Source: Anopheles merus (taxonomy: Eukaryota; Arthropoda; Insecta; Diptera; Culicidae). From it: DNA of 64,000 nucleotides. The position numbers and the translations under genes are program-made. The stretch covers positions 46,904,697 to 46,968,696 of the forward strand of contig NC_054084.1 of the NCBI RefSeq assembly GCF_017562075.2, given 5' to 3'. Of the stretch, positions 1 through 10,500 are shown in pieces. Under the pieces are notes generated by a model. That model ran no database searches, was not told the origin of the DNA, and worked only from the letters and a program-made list of their open reading frames with translations. Each line of letters begins with the position of its first letter. The first letter of the stretch is position 1.

Positions 1-1214
1 TTGATTAAAAATCGTCATCGTGAGCATAGCATGAAAACAAAATTTTGCTTTTACGTTGGTGTTTACCTTTACAATGAATACTGAAGTACCGTCTTGCTTC
101 GAATTACAGCCACTTCATTTTCAATCGGTCAGAGCGATAACTTCTTGCACGCGGGAAAACAATATTTTCATTCGAAAGAAACTGGAAATACCCTGTATTG
201 CAGTATGTTTGTCTCAATTGATCCGGGGACCACAGGTTCGAGGCCACTGCTTTAGATCAGCTGCTTTCTAAATGATCGAGCGTTGAGGGCCAGGAGAATG
301 CATTTTTTTTACACATACTTCATTATATTATTACAGTTAATACACAAAATAACTGGTTTATGATATTAAAGAATGCAATTGGTTATATTGTTGTTTTTCT
401 TAAAATAATATATCATCCAAGCAAGTTTCAAATTCATTTAATTAACTTACAATTACTAAAATTGATTGTAAAGATTTTTCAATTAAGAGTCAGCAGCATA
501 GTGTGCAAAAGTCATAAAAAGTTCCAAAGAATCAAGCAAAATCGCAATATCGCTTCTTAATGTACCCTTCCTTCCATGTTGCAATTTTTTTCAGGAAATA
601 TCGAAAGATAGTTCAAAAACCTTAACAGCTGAAAAATTATCGAGACATACTTATAATCGTTCAGTACTATTATGAGGCCACGGACAATTAAAGCCAGGTC
701 AGACAAATTGATAGCGCATTTCTTAAAAAAAAAGCTCCTAGAAAATCGTTGCATCCTTAAAAAGCAATAGTGTGTAACCATTGTTCTCGTAAAATCAACA
801 GTCAGGTTTTTATGGAATTATTCATTTCTATTTTCTAATTTCTCCTCAAATTTGACCATATTGATTGTTCCGACAATCCATGTTATGGTGATCAAATTTG
901 GAAGAGATTAACGATAGGAATTGTCATATTAAAATATGTTCAGTTAATTTTTAATTAATAGGATCTTCCTATCTTTCTAAATCGCGCAAATGTTTTCTCG
1001 GGCCTGACTGCTTATTGTGGCGGGCCGGACATTGCCTACCGCTGCCGACAGCTTAATTAGTTAAAATTTTACGCGATCTCGATATTTCCTTTCCGTCGAC
1101 CCTTCCAAATTTGACCCAAACCCTTCAACAGCTTGCCTTTCCACCATCACTTCGTCCAGTCCACAATTTTAACTGGGGCCCCAAAGGTTAGCCGGGGCAC
1201 GAGTTCTTAGTTTT
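1..1214. other. AT-rich intergenic DNA, no gene recognised
   Basis: No open frame here has protein-like composition, and I see no RNA gene, long repeat or splice-linked exon. The last ~200 bases begin to resemble the repeat units that follow. Confidence 0.6.
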
Positions 1215-2178
1215 TGCGTGATAACATAGACACAGGCCAAATTAAAAAACGCACACATCGACATCGGAATCGATTCTTGAATGAAACCTCAACAGATAAA
1301 AAGAGCGTGCTTGGTGTCAGCCAATTTTTCTTGTTTATTTCTACGGCTACGAACCGTTGTGTTGAGATCGGTTTCGGAGCCTTTTAATGTCATATGTGCA
1401 TGTAGTTTGCGTGAGGCATCTCTTGTAACGGATTTTCGCTTTACCCAACTCGTGCGTAGCGTTCAATGCATGCGATCCAACGCTTTGGGTCAACGATGAT
1501 GAAATGATATTGTTTTGAGCTCTGGGCATGTATCGCAGCGTTCTGCGCTTCTAACTAAGGTAAAAATATTGCACATGTTAAAAAGGAAAATGTTTTCTGC
1601 TTCTGATAGTAAAAAGTTTCTGATAAATAAAATAAATATGCTTCTAATAGGTCTGGTAGTAATAGTAAATCTGATTGTAAACATAACCCCCCGGGGGGGG
1701 GGGGGGGGGGAAATGGGGGTATATTGGGTTGACAACACCAAATGGAAGGGCCCCTCAATCGACGGGATCATCAACGGGGCCCCCAAATGGCCGAGGCAAT
1801 GGAGATTGTTCTTCGTATTATGGCTGTATATGGCTGTATGTAGGTGCAGCTGTAACGGTTTTTGGTCTTATTGTATTCGCAAAAATTGAAATAGTCGATA
1901 AAAACCATATATATTATAAATGAACATGGTCCATAGGTTCCTTGAGTAATTTTATACCCTTCCCTCCTTCCTTCTAACTGAAACTTTTCCCATTTACCCT
2001 TCTCTTCGGTCCTCAAACATGATGTGTTCGATAAGGGCCAAGAATGAAAATTTTAGTTTTTGCATTAAAAGACACACACAATCCACTATCCCAGGCCAGA
2101 AATGTGAATACCATTTTTCGTGTGAAACAGCTGTCTGCTTTCGGCACACAATCGCAAAGCAGTAGCAGGGGCCTCGTA
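1215..2178 (+). repeat. Degenerate tandem repeat unit A (noncoding)
   Basis: This is the first of three related units. Shared landmarks, in order, are a block with GCACACATC near 1250, a block reading cggctacga near 1345, the ACGATGATGA motif near 1493, a homopolymer C6G18 at 1687-1710, a short GGGGCCCC-containing stretch at 1745-1785, and a closing block with AACAGCTGTCTG near 2127. The same order recurs at 3046-3875 and 3876-4556. No coding capacity is conserved between units. The unit is separated from unit B only by a TA-flanked element. Confidence 0.7.
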
Positions 2179-2180
2179 TA

Positions 2181-3043
2181 GGGGAAAGCGGGGCAAAATG
2201 GGCATGTGGGTCAAAATGGGCACCCTCTATTTAAGCATTATTTGAGTACAAAGATACTTTCCAATGCTCAAAATGTATTCATTAGAGTGTTCTATGAACA
2301 CCATGTAAGTTTCATAATCCTTAGATAACAAATAACTAAGAAAAATGCAAAATAAGGTTTAGCAGCATATTGATGTAATTTTTGCCACTTCGAAAATAAG
2401 CTTAAACGAGTGCCAGAAGGATGCGTTGAAGTTTTCCATGATACATTTTTAAAGATATGATATTTATTTACAATTTGTCTCAAGAAAGCAAGGCGATTGA
2501 ATGCGTATTTTTACTAATATAACAAAAAATACAAAAATGCTTCACGTGGGGAAAAATGGGCAGTTACGCTTGGGGCAAAATGGGCAGATGCTTTTGACAT
2601 ACGGAGCTTGGTGAGGCTATGGTGATGTATTTGTTGCCTCAATAATGATAACAGGCACAGCTTCAAAAGATTCGATTTTGTAGATTGAAACGATAGATAC
2701 ATTTCACGAAACGTGCGCAAAAGCATAGACCATTACCTAAGCGCAGTTGTTGTGGCCCATATTGCCCCAGTGTTTTGACGTTTCACAGTTTGTTTACATA
2801 TGCCCATTTTGCCCCAGGGCTATGCCCATTTTACCCCACGTGTCAAAATAGCTTCTCGTAAAACATAAACTTTTATTTTACATTATTTTCTTGTTTTTAA
2901 GTTGTTTTTATTTTATGTGGCAATTTTAATCCATAGATAAATGGTGGAGGCATACAATAATGAAAGAAAAATTGTGTTTTGTGGCATATTCAAAGGATTA
3001 TTCAGTAATATGCTTAACATGCCCATTTTGCCCCGCTTTCCCC
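2181..3043. mobile_element. TA-flanked inverted-repeat element (MITE), 863 bp
   Basis: The ends are inverted copies beginning GGGGAAAGCGGGGCAAAATG and are flanked on both sides by TA (2179-2180 and 3044-3045), the target duplication of the Tc1/mariner/IS630 type. The element carries no transposase, so it is non-autonomous. Inside, a motif close to GGGGCAAAATGGGCA occurs about four times in forward orientation in the left half (near 2190, 2210, 2549, 2573) and about four times inverted in the right half (near 2757, 2801, 2822, 3020). Comparison with the junction of the other repeat units (near 3865) shows the same sequence without the insert. Superfamily assignment is inference from the TA duplication. 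Confidence 0.8.
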
Positions 3044-3045
3044 TA

Positions 3046-3875
3046 CAAGAACAGGACGGTTCATCCCAGCCAAGAGCGCACACAATGCCATCGATTTGAC
3101 CATTTCTCGAATGAAACCTCAACCCACTGAAACACCGTTGACCAAACGACCTTCCTAGGCTTTTTAAAGCGACGCGAGCTTGGTGTCTATTTTTCCTGCT
3201 AATTTCTCCGGCTACGAGCCGGTGTATTAAAATTTTATTTAGGGGCCTTTAAATTTTTGTCTGTGTATGATTTGTGATTGTGGCTGTATCAACGGGTTTT
3301 CTTTGTGGTTAAACGCAGCGCTGTTCTGTGTTCCGTGCATTGGATTTTAGCAGCAAGTGTCTCCGCGTTTTTTTGGTGAGCTCGTGCACGGACCATCCAC
3401 ACCAAGACACCAAATGGACGGGGCCCCTTATTGATGGGGCCCCTTATAGACGGGGCCCCTTATTGATGGGGCCTCCTTACCGACGGGGCCCTTACCGACG
3501 GGGTCCCTTCATCGAAGAGTCCACATAATCGTTGGGGCCCCGTAAACCACCTTTGAGTTTTGGCTTCAGTATAGCTGTAACGGTTTTTTATCTTGTCTTC
3601 ACGCAAAAAGTTATATGTAAATAGTGATAAAACATCATTTTAATATTAACATGGCCTAGTTCCTTTTTGGACACATGAATACCACCCCTTCCCGTTTTCC
3701 CCTATTTGACAGTTGACCACAAAAGTTGAGTAGGGCTCCGCGTGAAAATTTAAGGTTTTGCGTTAAAAGCAGGCACGCTCCACGATCTCAGGCTTGAGAT
3801 GTGAATTCCATTTTTCGCGTGAAAACAGCTGTCTGTTTTCTGCACACATCTGCAAAACAAGCATAGGGGCCCCCA
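3046..3875 (+). repeat. Degenerate tandem repeat unit B
   Basis: Second copy of the noncoding unit. It has the GCACACA block near 3078, the cggctacga block near 3209, an expanded GGGGCCCC minisatellite at 3416-3516, the AACAGCTGTCTG block near 3825 and a closing GGGGCCCCC near 3866. It is closer to unit C than to unit A in the first half. Confidence 0.7.
3416..3516 (+). repeat. GACGGGGCCCCTTATTGAT minisatellite, about six repeats
   Basis: About six tandem 15-19-bp repeats, each centred on the self-complementary octamer GGGGCCCC or a one-base variant. The homologous place in unit A (near 1745-1785) has about three repeats and in unit C (near 4535) only one, so copy number varies between paralogous units. 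Confidence 0.85.
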
Positions 3876-4556
3876 GACAAGCACAGGCACGTTTCATCCA
3901 AGCCAAATTGAAAAGCGCACACATCTATATCGATGGAATCGTTTCTCGAATGAAACCTCTACCCACTGGAGCACCGTTGCTGGCTTGATGTTAGTCATTT
4001 TTTCCTGCTAATCTTACCGGCTACGAGGCGGTGTATTGATATTGTGTTTCGGGGTCTTTAAATTTTTGTTTGGGTGTGTTGTATGCTTGTGTTGTGTAAC
4101 GGGTTTTCGGTGGTAATTAAGCGCAGCGTTCTGTGCATTCCATTTTAGCAGCAAGTTGCTCTGCGTGGCTTTGGGTTTGGGTGTCTCGTGCACAGGCCAC
4201 CCACACCAGCAAAAATTGACGGTTTCTCGCTCTGTCCAATACTTTGCGCCAACGATGATGAGGTATTGATTTGAGCTGTGCGCACTTGCTTCGTTTGCGA
4301 CTTTGATGCAAGTATTGGCAGTTTTCTTAGAACATTTAATGTGCTGCTTTGAGTATTATGGGGCCCCGGTTTTCTCAGTTCGGGGCCCTCGACAAAATAC
4401 AGTGAGTGAAGCGATGGGAAAAATGAATTAATTAAAAATGAGTCTTTTTGAAATAGATGGTAAAAGTCCCATCCAGAGGAGGGGGGAAGGGGGGGGGGGG
4501 GGCGAATCGATTGGAAGTCGAACATCCACAATGACGGGGCCCCTGGTGGCCGCCCA
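3876..4556 (+). repeat. Degenerate tandem repeat unit C (shortened at its right end)
   Basis: Third copy. It has the GCACACATC block near 3919, the cggctacga block near 4018, ACGATGATGA near 4251, G-rich homopolymers at about 4480-4502 and a single GGGGCCCC near 4535. The terminal AACAGCTGTCTG block of units A and B is missing, so the unit is truncated or diverged. The G-run sits where unit A has its own C6G18 run. Confidence 0.65.
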
Positions 4557-5884
4557 GTCCGCCCACCGTTTAACGCGCCACTGGTGCAAGAAATAAAAAA
4601 GAATCTTCCATCACCTGGTTTCCCAACACCTTCCCGGTGAGAAAAACTATCTTCTCTTTGTCGTTTGGTTTTATCTGCGAGCTAACCTACCATATGCTTG
4701 AAGCCTGGCTAATCGGTCGCCTAGGGCCCCGCCGATTTAGGGGCCCCGTAGATCGCTAATCTGTAGTATGCAGTATGTATAAAAGTAGAGAGAGCGACAG
4801 AGTACTAGCGACAAGGGCCCCGAAAGGATGGACGTTGGGGCCCTGACGCTGGCGATTCATTTTCCATCCCCAGGCTCACCATTTTCCATTACAGGGGGCC
4901 TCAACTCGTCTTACAGCCCAGGGTTCCCGATATACTTTATCCGCTACTGCCTGTACTTATGCCAGTTTTTGAGCTGATCGCGAATCCATACCAGCTCTGG
5001 AACTGATACTGAACCCACAATGCTCCTGAATACTGACGGGTGAAGTTCGACTCCGATCTAACTCCGAAAATCTCGGAACCTACCTACGTATTCGGATTCC
5101 TCCGGAATAGACAGGAGTCGGAATCAACCGGTGTCAACAGGCGTCGGAGTCGATCGGGGCTATTCAATGTCGGAACCAGCAGGTGCAAAGGTGCTGTTGC
5201 AAAGCATTGCTGTTGTCGGTAAGCGTTATTACTTAAGAAACCAAGGACTTGCCCGTCTTGGGTTCAAGCCCACAGTGGACCGTTCCCCCATACGTAGCAC
5301 TGAGTATCCTGCTATGGGCAATCAATAAATCGCTGATGGCCTAGCCCACTAGTGGTACAGGCAGGCCTTGACCAGTGGTTCCGATTTTGCTGGAGTCAGT
5401 ATCGGATTAAGAATAACCGGAGTCGCTTCAGTTTCATTACTACATCACATCACTACCACGAACCATTCTCAGCAGGAGAAGTGCAGCTAAATTTAGAATT
5501 TAGTTCAATTTGTTCATTGATAATGCTGATTAAAACATTTTAATTAATGTGATTGAAATTGAATTCACAAATTAATTAACGCTCACGGTAGAACAGTTTC
5601 AAATATTCACCCAAGCACATTGTATACCAGTTATAACTGGCATGACAGATAAGCAAGCCGTTGACAGATTGACGCTCTTCTTTATTTTCTGGAAGCGGCA
5701 AAACAAAACAAACTAGCGGCGTTCTCCTGCATTTACGGCATTGTGAGCTACATTTTTGGTTCGTGGTTTTGCTTTTTTGGTTGGTAAATCCTTTTCGAAA
5801 CTACTTCCTTTTGGTTCGCATAGAACAGTAGTATCAACACCACAACAATAACCAAAACTGTGTAAAGACATCAAGCAATCGAAA
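4557..5884. other. Intergenic DNA upstream of Nse4, with more GGGGCCCC octamers and repeat debris
   Basis: GGGGCCCC-like octamers continue near 4725, 4740, 4816 and 4836, then stop. Stretches rich in tccgga/cggagt near 5040-5160 and 5370-5430 resemble the flanks of the hAT-like element at 49727-50640, and a CATCACTA string sits near 5447, so a degraded relative may be present. About 300 bp directly upstream of the Nse4 start are AT-rich and hold no recognisable element. Confidence 0.45.
5195..5376 (+). repeat. Possible tRNA-derived SINE fragment
   Basis: A Pol III B-box-like string GGGTTCAAGCCC at about 5261 is followed by about 80 bp ending in GGCAGGCCTTGACC at about 5364. That last string is shared with the SINE tail at 50094-50179, and interrupts the cggagt-rich sequence on either side. 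No clean target duplication was found and no tRNA cloverleaf can be drawn. Confidence 0.45.
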
Positions 5885-7094
5885 ATGGAACCACCAGCTT
5901 CCGATTCGCATAAAAGCCAAATAAACGCTCTGGAACGTAGAAAAAAGTACAACGAGCTATTGGATTATGGACATGAATTGGGTAAGCTCCGAGCGATATG
6001 CACGATAGCATATCACCTCCATTCAACGTCACCTTCACATTTCTTTCCCAGCCCTTAGAACACAAACGGAAGATGCAGTGGGTATATTCCAAGGCGTCTC
6101 CTCCATTCTGATTCAGACGGACCAACTGCATCAGAGCATGGCTGCAGAGAAAATGGAAAATGCTTCCGAGATGTGCATTAATGTACAGGTCGTAAAAATG
6201 GGACACGATTTAGTAGGGGCAGCGTTGCAGAAAAGCGAAAGCACCCAATTTTGCGACGAAGAGCTAGCAGCGGCCATAGTACGTTCCATTGCACTGTAAC
6301 ATAGCAAATGGCTCACATTGCGTTGTTTTTACCTTTCAGAAAGCAATCATTGGCGATTCCGGCAACCCCTTGCAATGGCTACACATAGGAGAGCTGGGCG
6401 TAAAGTCATTTAGTATGTCAAAACAATCGCCGTGCTTACTGGGAGCGTTCGAGCTGGAACCCGTACAGGTAGAAAAGCCCGTCAAAGAGCGCCGTCGACG
6501 CCAGCGCCAGGAGCTGGGCGATCCACGCAAACCTGAAACAGTGGTCAAATTGAACCAAGAAGAAACAGATGCTCGCAAGCTGCAAGGCGTCATGGAACAA
6601 CTGAAAGCCGTACGATTTGATTGAAAGCTATGCTGCATAGGGACGGTAAAATTGTGATTCTAATTATCTCGTCTCCCTGTCTGGCTATTTTAGATATACG
6701 AGGAAAGAAGACAACCGATACCCTACTTTGAGCTCATCACGGACCCTACCGATTACATGAATACCGTCGATACAGCGTTTCAGATTTCATTCCTCATTCG
6801 CGATGGAGCTGTAGCATTAGAAACGGTTGACGATCTGCTATCCGTTCGTCCCACTACCAGCAGCGAAAAACAGCAAAACAAGCGAACAGATGACAACGTT
6901 CAGGCAATTCTATCCTTAAACTTTGCCAAATGGCAGGTGAGTAATGTGACAACCAGCAGTTCAGTGTGCATCGTTGCAATGTATGAAAAATGTTCTTTCC
7001 CGTACCTTTTTAGAGCGCTGTCAAGCAATTTCGCTTGAAAAGACCATTACTAGCAATCGAGCGCGATACACTGAACGCGTCTCAAACTTCATAA
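5885..7094 (+). CDS. Nse4: Nse4/EID-family kleisin of the SMC5/6 complex
   Basis: Five exons: 5885-5981, 6052-6278, 6340-6609, 6694-6936 and 7014-7094. All introns are GT-AG and 61-84 bp long. The product is 305 aa, the usual size for Nse4. In the family, Nse4 is the kleisin that bridges the heads of SMC5 and SMC6 and binds Nse1/Nse3 in the nucleus, acting in DNA repair and chromosome segregation. The N-terminal part (residues ~10-110) has the RRKKYNELLDYGHEL helix and the SILIQTDQLHQSM segment expected of the SMC5-neck-binding domain. A basic patch, ERRRRQRQE, lies at residue ~155. The C-terminal winged-helix kleisin domain (residues ~200-300) shows the hallmark PIPYFELITDP and VDTAFQISFLIRDG, then ILSLNFAKWQ. 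The start is the first ATG of the frame and gives the family N-terminus. The gene is convergent with Ric1. Confidence 0.9.
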
Positions 7095-7583
7095 TTAGCT
7101 AATAATGCATAGATAATGAGTTCTGTAAAAATGTTTCGCATAGTAAAGTATAAACCAGAGAACTGTACCTTTTTCACGTTAACGCCAAATGTTTTATTTT
7201 CATAGTAAAGGAATGTAATGGCAATTTTTCTTAAAAATCAATGTTCATAGTGGAGAACAATGTATGCTGCATCATCTATAAAGAGACCATCACGAGGATT
7301 CGTCACGCAGCTAGACCTTTCGTTTCGGTAGTGTTACAATTTTATTCCCTAGTTCGTTATGAAAAGAACAGTACGAGACTTGCAAATTGCACCGCCAATG
7401 GACGGAACTAGTATTAATAATCGAGCCATAACTACAGCTCGTTCAATTCAGACTACTAATATATTAAATATCTCTTCCGAACTTCCACAACCCGTTGCGG
7501 TTATTCCCGCAGCTAAAGTATATTATAATTTGCTATAGCACCTTTCCACCACCCTTCGTCTGGCTTTTACGTTGGCGTACACC
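7095..7583. other. Convergent intergenic space (3' ends of Nse4 and Ric1)
   Basis: A 489-bp AT-rich gap between two facing stop codons must hold both 3' untranslated regions. Nothing else was recognised. Confidence 0.6.
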
Positions 7584-10500
7584 TTACATAACATTGCACG
7601 TCCGTTCCGGTTCCTCTGCGATGGCGGCCGATGCAACTGACCGGCTGTCCGTTACGGACTTGCCTTGCGCAATCTTTCGTATGTTTGCCACTTCCAAATC
7701 TGACACCGATCGAGCGAAAGGGTGCGCTGTGGTATACTTCTGTCCCAGACCATCGCGCTGGCCACTACCGCTCCGCATACTTGCCCCGTCGATGACGATC
7801 CGATTGTTGCCGGTGATACCGCCACCACCACCAACGCCCCCACTTTCACTTGAAAGCGCAACGCTTCCCCCCAACGTACCAGCCGAGCTCATGCGCTGCA
7901 TGGTGCTATTGGCACTGGAGCTGCCTACATTCCGCGACTCGCCTTGGCTTTGGTTAAGCCCCTTGCTTCCGCCCACAGCAACGCCCGCAGCGGGCGCTTC
8001 ACTGTCGCGGAAAGTGTGCATGCTACCCATCACAAGCGGCGAGAAGGCTGACACTCCCGTCACGGCGGTCGTGTGCATCAGCGACGGAATGGATTCCTGC
8101 TGAATGACAAACTTATCCAGCACCGCTAGCTGAGGCTGCAAGGCGATCATAAACGGACGGTACGCAAGACACTCGTTGAAGCTCCAGCGAGTCATATCCT
8201 TCAGCCCGTTGCGCAACTGTCGGCAAACTACGAGGGATTTCGATCGTATCGCCGCGTTTGTAATGCGCCCGACGGAGGCCACGTCGAGTAGCAGCACGGA
8301 GAGCAGGAGCGCAAACTCGTAACAGTTTGCCTCTGTGAATATCTGCAACAGGTAACGCATGCGAATCTCTAGCTTGTGTTGCTTGCGCCGATTCGATTTG
8401 CTCTGCTTGGAAATGTTTTTCTCCATCGCTTGGCTGAAGCTTTGCTCGCCAAGCGTTATGTTCAGCAGGCCACCTGCTCCACCGCACACCGTCGACACTT
8501 CGTCCGGCCAGTTGGGTTGAGCAGCTTCCGACAGCACGCTCGCTGTATCGTTCAGTGGCATAAGATTGGCTTCCGCAGTTGTACCCAGCAGTGGATCGCC
8601 GATCGGAGATGCGGGCGTACTTTTTTGTCGCTGTTGTTGTTCTTGTGGTTGCTCCTGTTCTGGTTCCATCTGTCTTTCGTCCGCTTTCGCTGCCGTCCCA
8701 GTAACAGGACCATTGGCACCCGTCGGTCGAACGAACGACAGGCTGTTATACCCCGAATCGACCGTGCGGCGCGTAGCTAACTCGGACAGGGGTGATTTGT
8801 TGGACAAATTCGAGGATGGCGAGGGGGACGACTCTGCATGCATGTGAGCTTGGCCCAGCGGATTCGGAAGCAATGTTAGATCTAGGCACGGTTTCGGCCA
8901 ATCGAGCTCGTCGTGCAAGGACTTTAAGGCATTTACGAAATCCTCTATGCGTGCGGCACGATCCTTCTCCCGATTAAGCCATCCGACTAGATGGAAATCC
9001 AGCGTCGCACTCATATACCCTAGATCTTCCAGCTTTCGCAATTGTAAAAATCGGCGAGCATGTCTTTGCAGCACCACGTCGATGAAAAATTCTTCTGCCG
9101 TGGAGGTGTCGCTGAAATTACAGATGAATTTCGTTACATCAGTTGGCAGTCATTCTTTGCGCATGCCGAGAATGAGAACTTACGCTTCCTTTTGAGTATT
9201 TGGCACACTTTTCTTTCGTCGCAAAATTTGTCTCTCGGTGGAGGCATCGTGACCCGAGCTTAGTGCTCCACTACTCTGCTGCACTGTTGCTGCTGCTGTT
9301 GGATTATTAAACATTATGTTCTTCTCCTTATTTACCACCGTAGCCGCACCGTCATTTGATTTCGGGTATGGTACGGTGGTTGAGAAACTGCGACCTCTTG
9401 CCATGCTGCTGCCCAAGATTAGACTCAAATCTTCAGCGTTCGGCGCCGGAGGACCGGCGGCAATCAGTCCACCGAACTTGTTGCCAAACACATACGACGA
9501 GCGTGGGGATTCCACATCGTTCGGATCGATCGCGCGCAGAAACCGTACCAAATCCTTTGCCAGCGGCCAATCTTGCTGTTCCAGGGCAGTGTCCAGTAAT
9601 ACCGTCGCGTACTGGCGACTCACTGAGGACGGTTCCAAATTTTGCAATATAATCAAATAGCTCGCAGCCGTGTGCAACTGTCGTGCGGCCATACACTTCT
9701 GGAACAGTTCCTTCGGTTTGCCGGCACTGGAAAACAGATACGGCCAAAGGGCAATCTCTGTCTTGCGAGCACATTGTACGACCGTCTGTAAGTAAACCGG
9801 AAACTCCTGGATGAATTCGAGGACGCTCGGTAATAATGCATCGGGGATCGGTTCCTTGCTGGTCGCTTCCTCTTCTAGCACTTCGTGTAGCAACAGTTCC
9901 AGTGAGTGGGGAAAGTATGGAAGATTTGTACAGCAGCGCGCAATTTCCCAAGCATTATACCCAAGATTGCGTCGAATCAGCTGTCGCAATATTTGATGCA
10001 AATAAACTTGGCTCTGGAGACAAAAAAAAAACAGTGGACAGTGTGTTATCATGGCGTATGGTTTCATCTCCGCAGTACTTACCGTTCGTTTGAGCGCATT
10101 ATATGGCAAAGAAAAGTACACCGACGGATCGCTCGTGTAAAGCAGTGTGTCATTTTCTGCCCCAAGTATAATTGCATCCTCGAACAGTATCACCAGAGGG
10201 TAAATTTTCAACGTGAACGATAACATTATCCGTTTGCTCATGAACGTGTGTCGCAGGCTGCGTGATCCGGTTTCCCCCGTCCGTGGGAAAACCGGCAACC
10301 AGACGCGCATACCGTATCCGCCACAGTACAGCCAGAGAGATTCTTTAATATGCGTCTTGCTCGACTCGGACACCCAGATACACTCTACCGACGAAGCCAA
10401 GCAGGTGGATGTTAGCTGACTGTTGGCACTGCCTGTTCCGTGATGGTGCTGATGATGATCCGTCTGTACCATCAACACGCGGCCAGATACGTTCATAATT

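Noticed and set aside
1687..1710. C6G18 run as a telomere-like or regulatory element
   Set aside because: It sits inside a repeat unit whose sister unit C has a similar G-rich run. Simple homopolymer expansion explains it.
7495..8103. 202-codon plus-strand open frame
   Set aside because: It is antisense to the Ser/Gly-rich last exon of Ric1, and its composition is that of a reverse-complement shadow.
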